Shown here piece by piece: positions 19,007-23,210 of a stretch of 23,210 bases of DNA; position 1 is the stretch's first letter, and each line of letters begins with the position of its first letter. The notes below the pieces were generated by a model. That model worked only from the letters and a program-made list of their open reading frames with translations. It was not told where the DNA came from and did no database searches. The position numbers and the translations under genes were made by a program. The stretch spans positions 1-23,210 of the forward strand of contig JABVXV010000595.1 in NCBI GenBank assembly GCA_013365325.1, read 5' to 3'. Source of the stretch: Dipetalonema caudispina. Lineage: Eukaryota > Nematoda > Chromadorea > Rhabditida > Onchocercidae.

Positions 19007-20861
19007 GAATTAGATTTCTCTTACTCTCAAAAATTATCGGAATGGTGAAATTACCACAGCATGGTAGTTCTGCCAGTACTTAAGGATAGAAAGCTTCAGA
19101 AATTTTTTGGATTAAGTTTGAAATTTGCATCTGCGGGGAGATTAAAAGAGTCTTTAACATGTCTTCCTGAATTTGTTATGAAGAATTAATACCAGGAAAT
19201 GTTTGATGAGGAATGCCAAATAGGTAAAACTGTTTACTTCTTGAATAACTGCTAGAAAAAACAAAAAAAAGAGAAATCATATGTCGAAGATCTCTGATAG
19301 AAGCACAATTAGGATGCAATTTCCTATCAAACGTTATCGGAAGATCTGCTGCTTGGTCTACTTAAATTTTAAGTAACATCTAAAGTTTCGAAAGTTTCAT
19401 AAAGATTTAGAAATCAACCAGTAGTAAGAGTTGTCATCCTTTTCAAAGTACCAATACTATTTTCTTTTTTGATACTGAAATAAATCATTTATTCACTACA
19501 CTGTCTTTTTTTTAGATTAATACAAAGAAAAAAATGACTTCTCTATAAAAATTGTAAAAGATAATTGAAAATGCATAAAAAGAAATTGAACGAAATATGG
19601 AAAATGGCACTTTTACAGCAAAAACAACAAAAAAAAAAAAAAAAAAAAAAAAATGTAAAGTAGTGATGAGAAAAAAATTTAATTGGGTATGGAAATAAAT
19701 TATCTTACAGTTCATTTGAATGACAATTAAATGTCATTTTACAATGAACTAGATGTTCTTACTAATTCAAAGCTAGGCCTCTCTTTGACCTTTTTTTTTT
19801 CTTTGTCATAATTTTAATTCGAGAAAAAGCAAAATAATCCATCCAATTTCTTGTTTGACGACAAAATCTGCTTGACAATGAGAGAATAAGATAGATTATA
19901 CTTTTTTTTTTCCCCTCCTCTCCCAGAAATTATAATGCTGAAATCGTCTCGCTGATCATACATAACCCAAACATGTATTTAAAGATCAAACTGAAAAATT
20001 TTAAAATTTTTGCAAAGAATAAATTTTACCTCAAATCGACTCACTGCGCTATTTTTCCTCTCCGTAATTATCGGTATGGGAGGTGAAAATGGCGGTTCAC
20101 TAGCTGCTTTTTTCATTTTCCCTTTGCTAGGCTTGGTATTTGTTGTTTCCGTTTCCTCTGCTGCTGTTGATACTGGCAAATCATTTGAATCTAATTTGAG
20201 CTTTGATACCTAAAAGTTAGGTTACTACTATCAATAAAACATCGTGTGGCTATTAAATAATTTCTTTTAATGGTAGAAAAAGTTGAAAAGTTTTTTGAAA
20301 ATTTAATTATAATTAAGATAAGAGATTTTCTTGAAATGGTGTTAGAGATATGAATTGAAGTGATGTTAGAAAAAGGAAATTTAAAATGCAATTTAAGTTG
20401 ACGATAGTTTACTGATTCATCGATATCATAAGTGCTCACATCATTTCATATTCCATTTAAATAGATGTAAAGAATGGCCAAATGAAACGAGTAAGAGAAT
20501 GGTATAGGCCAAGGATTTAAAACAAAGCTTGTTTTTGTAACTTTAACCAATTTTATGTCAATCAAATTTTTTTCCAATATTTTCTTTTCTTCAACCTAAA
20601 TCTAAACGCTAATTTTCTATACTTTCTCCAATATAAAGCTAAAAATTCTAAATCCATATCCCAAAGATCATTAAAAATTTATTGATCAAATATGAGCAAG
20701 TTTAAAAATAACAGGATAGAAGTTAATAAAAAAAGAAGAATTTTAATTCCTATAGCTACCTGAAAACGATTCATTGATACATTCGGGTTTTTGTTTGCAC
20801 CGGATTTCTGTTCATCACTCGAATTCGCTATGATTGGACAATCAGTATCATTTGTTGACAT
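1256..20861 (-). CDS. nkcc-1: Na-K-Cl cotransporter (SLC12 family, NKCC type), 28 coding exons
   Basis: Electroneutral symporter moving Na+, K+ and 2 Cl- into cells across the plasma membrane, setting cell volume and intracellular chloride (family knowledge). Minus-strand exons, 5' to 3': 20861-20760, 20209-20030, 15248-15007, 14828-14678, 13971-13782, 13404-13292, 12932-12752, 12005-11838, 11359-11223, 10931-10734, 10585-10478, 10248-10125, 9497-9396, 9205-9050, 8691-8480, 7925-7782, 7642-7527, 7206-7057, 6881-6810, 6703-6645, 5977-5792, 5399-5290, 4581-4378, 3487-3432, 2503-2341, 2189-2038, 1783-1613, 1391-1256. Every intron is GT-AG and phases agree throughout, giving 1,360 residues plus stop; human NKCC1 is about 1,210. 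Residues 1-255 are the cytoplasmic N-terminus, about 256-717 the twelve-helix domain, 718-1360 the cytoplasmic C-terminus. Tyr354 in TM3 ([10 protein letters not shown]) marks a K+-coupled NKCC; the thiazide-sensitive NCC has His there. The extra length lies mainly in the linker at about 890-1154. The most uncertain junctions are those around exons 19-24 and the true 5' end. Confidence 0.96.
1613..1783 (-). CDS. nkcc-1: Exon 27 (residues 1259-1316): distal C-terminal domain
   Basis: [20 protein letters not shown], then [20 protein letters not shown] and SSKSDLIV, corresponding to human [29 protein letters not shown]. Acceptor ATTTTAG, donor TT|GTAAGT. Confidence 0.96.
2038..2189 (-). CDS. nkcc-1: Exon 26 (residues 1209-1259): distal C-terminal domain
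   Basis: [20 protein letters not shown], then [20 protein letters not shown], matching human [20 protein letters not shown]. The donor AC|GTGGGT is unusual, but it is the one that gives phase 2 into exon 27 and keeps the alignment ([17 protein letters not shown]). Confidence 0.93.
2341..2503 (-). CDS. nkcc-1: Exon 25 (residues 1154-1208): start of second C-terminal lobe
   Basis: [20 protein letters not shown] and KIKG lead into [20 protein letters not shown], the strongest family signature of the distal C-terminus (human [21 protein letters not shown]). Acceptor TTTCAG, donor GAG|GTATGT. Confidence 0.97.
2504..3431 (-). other. Intron 24
   Basis: GTAATT...TTTCAG, 928 nt, phase 2. Long T and A runs, no further exon found. 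Confidence 0.75.
3432..3487 (-). CDS. nkcc-1: Exon 24 (residues 1136-1154): 56-nt linker micro-exon
   Basis: [18 protein letters not shown] plus two bases, between TTTTCAG and CG|GTAATT. It converts phase 0 to the phase 2 that exon 25 needs (exon 25 meets a stop in phase 0), which is the main reason to accept it. RRHS resembles a basophilic kinase site. Confidence 0.78.
3488..4377 (-). other. Intron 23
   Basis: GTCCGT...TTTCAG, 890 nt, phase 0. A long minus-strand frame overlaps exon 23 and runs through this intron, but it is in another frame, hydrophobic and low-complexity. I treat it as a shadow. Confidence 0.75.
4378..4581 (-). CDS. nkcc-1: Exon 23 (residues 1068-1135): His-rich then Asn/Asp-rich linker tract
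   Basis: 204 nt, phase 0 both ends. Starts [20 protein letters not shown], then EKKF followed by [11 protein letters not shown] (1097-1107), a short hydrophobic IAII, and [18 protein letters not shown] ending NDK. The DNA is a degenerate CAY/GAY/AAY triplet tract, suggesting growth by triplet expansion. Acceptor TTTCTAG; the donor AAG|GTCCGT is weak. A second GT inside the exon (c4498/a4497) would cut before the His tract in phase 2 and could join exon 25 directly. Confidence 0.75.
4582..5289 (-). other. Intron 22
   Basis: GTTTGA...TTCTAG, 708 nt, phase 0. Nothing further seen. Confidence 0.8.
5290..5399 (-). CDS. nkcc-1: Exon 22 (residues 1031-1067): acidic linker
   Basis: [20 protein letters not shown] leads into an acidic stretch ([16 protein letters not shown]). 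Acceptor ATTTTAG. The donor GAG|GTTTGA is off-consensus, with an in-frame TGA straight after it, so the junction is fixed by need for read-through and by phase with exon 23. Confidence 0.82.
5400..5791 (-). other. Intron 21
   Basis: GTAATT...TTTTAG, 392 nt, phase 1. The upstream frame stays open into this intron for about 18 more codons (to 5736), so a later donor is conceivable, but only the donor at 5791 keeps phase with exon 22. Confidence 0.8.
5792..5977 (-). CDS. nkcc-1: Exon 21 (residues 969-1031): linker cassette
   Basis: 186 nt, phase 1 at both ends. Begins [20 protein letters not shown], continues Thr/Ala/Asn-rich and ends [11 protein letters not shown]. Acceptor CTCTTTCAG, donor G|GTAATT. 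The open frame is clean but has no match I recognise; it is predicted to be disordered and cytoplasmic. Confidence 0.85.
5978..6644 (-). other. Intron 20
   Basis: GTTAGC...TTTCAG, 667 nt, phase 1. Holds an imperfect ACT triplet repeat at 6281-6304. The open minus-strand frame at 6104-6352 is hydrophobic and Val/Ile-rich with no splice partner in phase. Confidence 0.8.
6281..6304. repeat. Imperfect ACT triplet repeat
   Basis: About eight ACT/ATT triplets in intron 20. Confidence 0.85.
6645..6703 (-). CDS. nkcc-1: Exon 20 (residues 949-969): small linker exon
   Basis: 59 nt coding [19 protein letters not shown]. Acceptor ATTTTAG, donor T|GTTAGC; an in-frame TAG just inside the intron makes the splice obligatory for read-through. 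It enters in phase 2 and leaves in phase 1, exactly what exon 21 needs. Confidence 0.78.
6810..6881 (-). CDS. nkcc-1: Exon 19 (residues 925-949): linker cassette
   Basis: 72 nt, phase 2 at both ends, coding an acidic, polar peptide ([20 protein letters not shown]). There is no homology to lean on; it is accepted because the acceptor TTTCAG, the donor AA|GTACGT and the phase all fit. Confidence 0.8.
7057..7206 (-). CDS. nkcc-1: Exon 18 (residues 875-925): end of first C-terminal lobe, linker starts
   Basis: [16 protein letters not shown] matches human HDAFDIQYGVVVIRL. The rest ([20 protein letters not shown] and [11 protein letters not shown]) opens the variable linker. Donor GA|GTAAGT. 150 nt and phase 2 at both ends, so skippable in frame, though that would delete conserved residues. 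Confidence 0.94.
7207..7526 (-). other. Intron 17
   Basis: GTTAGT...GTTCAG, 320 nt, phase 2. Nothing further seen. Confidence 0.9.
7527..7642 (-). CDS. nkcc-1: Exon 17 (residues 837-875): C-terminal domain core
   Basis: [20 protein letters not shown] corresponds to the conserved AGLGRMKPNTLVLGFKKDW. It ends NDYFGVI plus two bases of a Gln codon. Donor CA|GTTAGT, phase 2. Confidence 0.97.
7782..7925 (-). CDS. nkcc-1: Exon 16 (residues 789-836): C-terminal domain
   Basis: [20 protein letters not shown] is followed by [20 protein letters not shown] and AQTLLQ, matching human [25 protein letters not shown]. 144 nt, phase 0 at both ends. Acceptor TTTTAG, donor CAG|GTAGAG. Confidence 0.96.
7926..8479 (-). 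other. Intron 15
   Basis: GTATGA...TTTTAG, 554 nt, phase 0. A 62-codon plus-strand frame starts at 8192 but has no recognisable product and no splice context. Nothing else seen. Confidence 0.9.
8480..8691 (-). CDS. nkcc-1: Exon 15 (residues 718-788): start of cytoplasmic C-terminal domain
   Basis: [17 protein letters not shown], then [18 protein letters not shown] and [10 protein letters not shown], follow human NKCC1 segment by segment. This is the first beta-alpha unit of the C-terminal dimerisation domain (family knowledge). Acceptor ATGGCAG, donor CCG|GTATGA; the frame hits a stop two codons past the junction, so the splice is required. Confidence 0.97.
8692..9049 (-). other. Intron 14
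   Basis: GTTCGT...GGCAG, 358 nt, phase 1. Nothing further seen. Confidence 0.9.
9050..9205 (-). CDS. nkcc-1: Exon 14 (residues 666-718): TM11 and TM12
   Basis: [20 protein letters not shown] starts TM11 (about 677-698); a second hydrophobic stretch rich in Phe ([17 protein letters not shown]) is TM12, ending YRKP before the cytoplasmic tail. Acceptor ATATTTAG, donor G|GTTCGT, phase 1. Confidence 0.97.
9396..9497 (-). CDS. nkcc-1: Exon 13 (residues 632-666): end of TM9 and TM10
   Basis: [19 protein letters not shown] and [15 protein letters not shown] match NKCC1 closely. Tyr649 in NFFLASYAL corresponds to a Cl--site tyrosine (human Y686). Acceptor TTTTCAG, donor G|GTTTTG. Confidence 0.97.
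9498..10124 (-). other. Intron 12 with a G+C-richer island
   Basis: GTAATT...TTTCAG, 627 nt, phase 1. About 9841-9950 is visibly less A+T-rich than the rest and open on several frames. The junction of exons 12 and 13 falls inside a conserved helix, so the island is not a constitutive cotransporter exon. Confidence 0.88.
10125..10248 (-). CDS. nkcc-1: Exon 12 (residues 591-632): TM8-TM9 loop and start of TM9
   Basis: [20 protein letters not shown] and DEEPRRAY form the conserved intracellular loop, followed by the hydrophobic [13 protein letters not shown] of TM9. Donor G|GTAATT, phase 1. Confidence 0.97.
10478..10585 (-). CDS. nkcc-1: Exon 11 (residues 555-590): TM8 Na+-site helix
   Basis: [17 protein letters not shown] is followed by [19 protein letters not shown]. 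Ala573, Ser576 and Ser577 match the Na+-coordinating residues of NKCC1 (A610, S613, S614), supporting Na+ coupling and arguing against a K-Cl cotransporter (KCC). N558-E-S is a third sequon at the end of the extracellular loop. 108 nt, phase 0 both ends. Confidence 0.98.
10734..10931 (-). CDS. nkcc-1: Exon 10 (residues 489-554): TM7 and large extracellular loop
   Basis: [10 protein letters not shown] leads into TM7, then a loop with Cys517, Cys539 and Cys545 and two N-glycosylation sequons (N531-N-S, N542-N-T). [10 protein letters not shown] matches human CSYGLMNNFQ. 198 nt, phase 0 at both ends. The loop is shorter than in human NKCC1 and lacks the first cysteine pair. Confidence 0.98.
11223..11359 (-). 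CDS. nkcc-1: Exon 9 (residues 443-488): TM6 ion-site helix
   Basis: Codes [19 protein letters not shown] and [11 protein letters not shown], nearly identical to vertebrate NKCC. Pro469 and Thr472 match K+-site residues of human NKCC1 (P496, T499). Acceptor TTTTGCAG, donor CAG|GTATCT, phase 0. Confidence 0.98.
11360..11837 (-). other. Intron 8
   Basis: GTAAGT...TTGCAG, 478 nt, phase 1. Contains the perfect 15-bp stem-loop. Confidence 0.9.
11593..11626. repeat. Perfect 15-bp inverted repeat with 4-nt loop
   Basis: Left arm GTAAAAATGGTCATT (11593-11607), loop CAGA, right arm AATGACCATTTTTAC (11612-11626). The arms are exact reverse complements. In intron 8. Too short for a typical animal pre-microRNA; it could be a relic of a small inverted-repeat element. 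Confidence 0.95.
11838..12005 (-). CDS. nkcc-1: Exon 8 (residues 387-443): TM4 and TM5
   Basis: TM4 ([15 protein letters not shown]) and TM5 (about 406-427, [19 protein letters not shown]) are joined by a short loop FESK, matching NKCC1 WEAKAQIVLL. It ends in the post-TM5 loop LYRGITGYS with donor T|GTAAGT, phase 1. Confidence 0.97.
12006..12751 (-). other. Intron 7
   Basis: GTATTA...TTGCAG, 746 nt, phase 1. Contains the exact 40-bp tandem duplication. Confidence 0.9.
12392..12471. repeat. Exact 40-bp tandem duplication
   Basis: The unit at 12392-12431 is repeated base for base at 12432-12471. Each unit contains the 10-bp palindrome ATGATATCAT and an AATTTAAAT segment. The lack of any mismatch points to a recent duplication or an assembly slip. 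It lies in intron 7. Confidence 0.97.
12752..12932 (-). CDS. nkcc-1: Exon 7 (residues 327-387): TM3 with K+-site tyrosine
   Basis: Starts [15 protein letters not shown], the family signature. TM3 contains [10 protein letters not shown]; Tyr354 is the residue that binds K+ in NKCC1 (human Y383) and is His in the K+-independent NCC. A charged loop (RDLLKENNY...[11 protein letters not shown]) follows. Donor G|GTATTA is weaker than consensus but the frame and homology fix it. Confidence 0.97.
12933..13291 (-). other. Intron 6
   Basis: GTTAGT...TTTCAG, 359 nt, phase 0. Nothing further seen. Confidence 0.9.
13292..13404 (-). CDS. nkcc-1: Exon 6 (residues 289-326): TM2 and following loop
   Basis: A hydrophobic TM2 ([18 protein letters not shown]) leads into the signature [19 protein letters not shown], matching NKCC1 STSAIATNGFVRGGGAYYL. 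Acceptor TTTCAG, donor TTG|GTTAGT. I found no duplicated copy of this exon in the flanking introns, so there is no sign of the mutually exclusive TM2 exons known from vertebrate NKCC2. Confidence 0.97.
13405..13781 (-). other. Intron 5
   Basis: GTAAGT...TTTCAG, 377 nt, phase 1. The plus strand is open for about 60 codons here but with no coding signature. No duplicate of the TM2 exon. Confidence 0.9.
13782..13971 (-). CDS. nkcc-1: Exon 5 (residues 226-289): pre-TM1 segment and TM1
   Basis: A charged lead-in ([13 protein letters not shown]) is followed by [13 protein letters not shown] and TM1 ([15 protein letters not shown]). L268, N269 and I270 match TM1 residues that line the Na+ and K+ sites in NKCC1 structures; the neighbouring human Trp is Phe271 here. 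Donor GTAAGT, phase 1. Confidence 0.97.
13972..14677 (-). other. Intron 4
   Basis: GTTAGT...TTTTAG, 706 nt, phase 0. Contains the TTACAGTATA repeat cluster. No other feature seen. Confidence 0.9.
14255..14334. repeat. TTACAGTATA short-repeat cluster
   Basis: Three copies of TTACAGTATA (starting 14271, 14281 and 14308) within A+T-only surroundings in intron 4. The first two are in tandem. Confidence 0.85.
14678..14828 (-). CDS. nkcc-1: Exon 4 (residues 175-225): phospho-regulatory region
   Basis: The acceptor TTTCAG joins to code [18 protein letters not shown], which aligns with the NKCC1 segment NTMDAVPRIDHYRHT. By that alignment Thr179 matches the key activating threonine (human T217) and Ser192 replaces human T230. 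SRPSMKQL downstream matches the conserved RPSL segment. The donor AAG|GTTAGT is phase 0. Phosphorylation here by SPAK/OSR1 activates NKCCs (family knowledge). Confidence 0.94.
15007..15248 (-). CDS. nkcc-1: Exon 3 (residues 95-175): third docking motif RFSV with overlapping PP1-like motif
   Basis: Starts [10 protein letters not shown] after a TTTCAG acceptor. It contains a Ser/Thr/Pro-rich stretch, then [11 protein letters not shown], whose RFSV (145-148) matches the RFxV kinase-docking consensus. RTVRF (142-146) fits the PP1-binding consensus [RK]-x-[VI]-x-[FW]. It ends [10 protein letters not shown] plus two bases, donor AG|GTCAGT. Family knowledge: vertebrate NKCC1 also carries closely placed SPAK and PP1 motifs just upstream of its phospho-threonines. 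Confidence 0.92.
16043..16062. repeat. A20 run
   Basis: Twenty consecutive A in intron 2; no target-site duplication was recognised around it. Confidence 0.95.
16090..16150. repeat. 10-bp inverted repeat GTAAACGTAC / GTACGTTTAC, 41-nt spacer
   Basis: The arms at 16090-16099 and 16141-16150 are exact reverse complements. A further GCGTACGTG lies between them, so the segment is locally rich in GTACG/CGTAC. In intron 2; function unknown. Confidence 0.8.
17032..17058. repeat. AT dinucleotide run, about 13 units
   Basis: Perfect alternating AT in intron 2, shorter than the one near 18.95 kb. Confidence 0.95.
18280..18314. repeat. Alternating purine-pyrimidine tract with internal palindrome
   Basis: Thirty-five bases alternate purine and pyrimidine without a break, mixing CG, CA/TG and TA steps. 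A 14-bp palindrome TATACATATGTATA is in the middle. Such tracts can adopt left-handed DNA or cruciforms in principle. In intron 2. Confidence 0.85.
18953..19002. repeat. (AT)25 microsatellite
   Basis: Fifty bases of perfect AT dinucleotide in intron 2. It is self-complementary, can form a cruciform, and is likely length-polymorphic. Confidence 0.97.
19629..19653. repeat. A25 run
   Basis: Twenty-five consecutive A in intron 2, preceded by an ACAACA lead-in. On the minus strand this is a T run far from any acceptor. Confidence 0.93.
20030..20209 (-). CDS. nkcc-1: Exon 2 (residues 35-94): symmetric cassette bearing RFEV docking motif
   Basis: 180 nt, phase 0 at both ends, so it could be skipped in frame. 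The peptide starts [10 protein letters not shown], passes through a Lys-rich then Pro-rich stretch ([12 protein letters not shown]) and ends SAVSRFE. The next exon supplies Val, giving RFEV (92-95). Acceptor TTTTAG, donor GAG|GTAAAA. The cytoplasmic N-terminus is poorly conserved in this family, so recognition rests on the docking motif, open frame and splice sites. It lies alone between a 550-nt and a 4.8-kb intron. Confidence 0.85.
20210..20759 (-). other. Intron 1
   Basis: GTAGCT...TTTTAG, 550 nt, phase 0, A+T-rich. It cuts the RFQ|V docking motif. No alternative exon or repeat of note was seen. Confidence 0.85.
20760..20861 (-). CDS. nkcc-1: Exon 1 (residues 1-34): start and first half of docking motif RFQ|V
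   Basis: Codes a polar, probably disordered N-terminus starting MSTNDTDC and ending NRFQ. The ATG follows a TTATTCCAG acceptor with no gap, so this start fits a trans-spliced or 5'-UTR-spliced mRNA. The donor is CAG|GTAGCT, phase 0. With the first codon of exon 2 it makes RFQV (32-35), the same form as a SPAK/OSR1 docking motif in vertebrate NKCC1. An upstream coding exon joined in phase 0 cannot be excluded. Confidence 0.82.
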
Positions 20862-20876
20862 CTGGAATAAAAAAGA
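20862..20876 (-). promoter_or_regulatory. Splice acceptor directly before the start codon (possible spliced-leader site)
   Basis: On the minus strand a pyrimidine-rich run TTTTTTATTCCAG abuts the ATG of exon 1. Nematode mRNAs are often trans-spliced to SL1 a few bases before the ATG, which this would suit. The other reading is a cis acceptor for a non-coding leader exon, such as the candidate ending near 21196. The sequence alone cannot choose between these. Confidence 0.6.
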
Positions 20877-21844
20877 ATTTGAAAATGAAATCCTTTATGA
20901 GGAATGCATTTTATTAGAAAGAACAGTTTGGAAAAATAAAATGAATGTAATGCGCATTATGACTTTTATAGAATCAATAACGATCAAATGCATGATGGAA
21001 AAATTAAATGAAACATATCACAACTAAATAAATATTGAATAGGAAATGGGATGATGCCTTTCGTCAGGCTTCATTTGGACAATGTACTAAATTTACCTAC
21101 GAAATTGCTGAAACATAACACAATAGGATATATATTGTAAGAATTTCGGATAGGTGAAGAAGAAATCGTATAACATTTGGCACGATATAACTTACCGAAA
21201 AGGTAGGGCTTACAACTTAGGCAGTAAGGTGTGATAAGGTATGGCATATCATTAACAACAGTTGTCGCTAAATGACATATCGATCTTTCAAATGGTAAAT
21301 ACATTCAAACGATAGTATCTTTAACGATAGATTTTAAAATGATAAAAAGAATTTTCTGCTAAGGTCTGAGCAACACTTCTGCCATAATCAATAAAATGGA
21401 GGTCGAAAGCTATAATTTTTTCATAGCCCTATCAAGGTCACCAACAGCTGTCCATAATATTTCGATACTCTTTCTCATGTTAAAATCAAATTTTTTGGAT
21501 TTAAAAAAACAAAAATCTAAATCAAACACACATATTGAAAAGTTTTAAGGATGATATTCTAAAAATTTTCTAGCAATTGTAGCACAAAATGTTGAAAAGT
21601 GGGGGGAGGGAGGAAAAAAAAAAAACCTTTTATCTTTTTTTTTTCTGGAAAAGATCTAAATGCGCCCAAAAAAAAAAACTTAAGAAATCTATTATGAATC
21701 CAATCAATGGAAATATTTGAGCAGTAGCAATAAAAAAGGAACAGATGAAATTTTATTGTCAGCAACACTTTAAAGGAAAAGACAGCCTAGTTGAAACAAG
21801 CCTAGCGAATAATATATTGCACTCATTTTCATCACAATTTTTCC

Positions 21845-21862
21845 TTCTTCTTCTTCTTCTTC
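21845..21862. repeat. (TTC)6 repeat
   Basis: Six perfect TTC units in the upstream flank, followed by a T run. Confidence 0.95.
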
Positions 21863-23174
21863 TTTTTCATCTTAAAAATTTATCATATATTCTAATATAC
21901 TTTTGATAGCATAAATTTATCATAGAAAGCAGATAATGAGTAATGGAATGAAATAAGATAAATTAGGACGAATAAATGAGGCGGAAATTGCATGAGATAA
22001 GCAACTGAAAAAAAAAAAAAAAAAAGAAAGAAGAATCAGAAAGATGTATATCCGGAAGCAGTTTACTTGATTATTTGAATGTGAAACTATTTTTTCCGAC
22101 ATGCATGCTACCGGAAATAATCCTATAGAACAAATTGATTAGCAATGATTTCTTGAAATTTCTTCAAAATGTTCCATCAATATGTATTCTTTTAATTTTA
22201 TGGAACAAAAATAAATTTGAAATTCTATTAAAATTAGCAGATGATAATTAAAAATTTCCAACATCTATCAATATTCCATAAGCAATGCATTTCTTTTTTT
22301 TTTTTTTAGCAAATTATAAAGCTAAGAAATTGCTGTAAATTGAAAGAAAAACCTTATACTTTTAGAAAAAAACAAGAAAAAAATATTGGAATGTGATTAC
22401 TTCAAATGACAACAAATGGATAACAAAAATATCGCTAATTAATTACTCCTCATAATCCTATTTTAAATTTTCGGAAAATTCATATTCTAAAAAAATTTTC
22501 TTTCATTCATTTTATTTAGCAATTTTAAGGCAATTGGCAAATTGGGAAAGATAGTTAATTATAAGTAAAAAGGAATGAAGTTTATAGATTAGTTTATTGT
22601 TGCAGTAACATTTTTATGCAAATTTTGCCTTAATTTAATATGTAAAAATGAGTTTTCCATTCCACAAACAAGCATAAATAGTTATCCATTGTACTCATTA
22701 TAATGAATGTGAACGGTTGGTACAAATATTCATTTAAAAAAGATGAAATAAAATGAAATAAATTTGCAAATTTTACTCTAACAATCAATAGAATATATCA
22801 AAGAGTAAATAAGTTTCACTATTCCATTGATAGATATAAATTTTGTGAAAAATACGCAGCTATCTAATATGGGACGAATATCTTTTTTTAGCTAAGAAGC
22901 TAAAATTTGAAATCTTTTTCAAAGTATACTTATATGTGTATATATTATTAATCAATAAAACATATACATCTCATAGGATTGTTAAGAGAGAAATCTTTGA
23001 TAGATTTCCATTGAAGATTTTTAAGGAAAAATGTCCTTTTTTTCATATTCATTAAAATTGAATAATGAAATTACCGAAAGTTTTATAAAACCAAGTTTTG
23101 AAATTCCCACTTCATAATATATTTTAAAGTTTAGTTTTAATTCATATTTGAAATTTCAGTTCAGAATAGTCTTC

Positions 23175-23208
23175 TTTTTTTTTTTTTTTTTTTTTTGGGG
23201 GGGGGGGG
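23175..23208. repeat. T22-G12 homopolymer junction at the window end
   Basis: Twenty-two T followed directly by twelve G, then AG at the end. Long G runs are absent elsewhere in this A+T-rich window, so an assembly or sequencing artefact at a contig edge is a serious possibility. Confidence 0.95.
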
Positions 23209-23210
23209 AG

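Larger units (their letters stand above)
15249..20029 (-). other. Intron 2 (4.8 kb, the longest)
   Basis: GTAAAA...TTTCAG, phase 0, cutting the RFE|V docking motif. It is several times longer than any other intron here and rich in simple sequence: (AT)25, a shorter AT run, long A and T runs, and an alternating purine-pyrimidine tract. It also holds an orphan GTAAGT donor with a short ATG frame (18900-18954) that could be an alternative leader. No nested gene was convincing on either strand. Confidence 0.88.
20864..23210. other. Upstream flank of the cotransporter gene, no protein-coding gene seen
   Basis: A+T-rich and full of homopolymer runs. Short open frames on both strands are low-complexity Phe/Leu/Lys-rich and lack splice partners. 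Contents worth noting are a strong minus-strand donor near 21196, a purine run starting GGGGGGAGGGAGG at 21601, a TTC repeat and the terminal T22-G12. The promoter is presumably in here, but no TATA box or other core element can be assigned. Confidence 0.6.

Noticed and set aside
19512..19715. Minus-strand 67-codon frame over the A25 run
   Set aside because: Poly-Phe translation of a homopolymer; not a gene.
20791..21027. Plus-strand 78-codon frame opposite exon 1
   Set aside because: Antisense shadow of exon 1 running into flanking A+T-rich DNA; no recognisable domain.
21071..21304. Minus-strand 77-codon frame as a protein-coding first exon
   Set aside because: Its frame reaches the 21195 donor in phase 1, while exon 1 begins in phase 0, so it cannot extend the protein. 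Kept only as a possible untranslated leader.
21601..21615. G-quadruplex at GGGGGGAGGGAGG
   Set aside because: It lacks four separate runs of three or more G; at best a purine tract.

Overview
This is an A+T-rich, intron-dense eukaryotic window (exons visibly richer in G+C than introns) that fits a nematode. Introns end in TTTCAG/TTTTAG-type acceptors and begin mostly with GTAAGT/GTTAGT/GTATGT-type donors. The start codon directly abuts a strong acceptor, a common arrangement at nematode spliced-leader sites. A parasitic (clade III, perhaps filarial) nematode is my guess from composition and gene structure only; the sequence does not prove it.

Almost the whole window is one minus-strand gene. 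I joined 28 coding exons by hand, from the ATG at 20861 down to the TAA at 1256. All exon phases agree and the joined length is 4,083 nt, giving 1,360 residues. The protein is an SLC12-family cation-chloride cotransporter of the Na-K-2Cl type (NKCC; the C. elegans gene is nkcc-1). Recognisable parts run in order: a cytoplasmic N-terminus with three RFxV SPAK/OSR1 kinase-docking motifs and a conserved regulatory threonine; twelve membrane segments with the Na+, K+ and Cl- site residues kept; a glycosylatable extracellular loop; a long cytoplasmic C-terminus; and the canonical NKCC ending LTFYS.

Layout: 1-84 is a fragment that looks partly coding but whose strand I cannot settle. 85-1255 is the 3' flank. 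1256-20861 is the NKCC gene. Its last exons (C-terminal domain) lie at 1.2-2.5 kb, the linker exons at 3.4-7.2 kb, the membrane-domain exons at 9-14 kb, and the N-terminal regulatory exons at 14.6-15.2 and 20.0-20.9 kb. A 4.8-kb intron rich in simple repeats (15249-20029) splits the regulatory N-terminus. 20864-23210 is the upstream flank, with a possible non-coding leader exon near 21.2 kb, and the window ends in a T22-G12 run.

The most interesting points are: two kinase-docking motifs cut by phase-0 introns at the same residue, so that skipping exon 2 would still make a docking motif; an enlarged C-terminal linker built from small, partly frame-symmetric exons, one coding an unusual His-rich then Asn/Asp-rich tract; two possible alternative leader exons; and several intronic structures (15-bp hairpin, exact 40-bp tandem duplication, 35-nt alternating purine-pyrimidine tract). 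I saw no mobile element with recognisable ends, no tRNA or rRNA, no CRISPR array and no viral gene.
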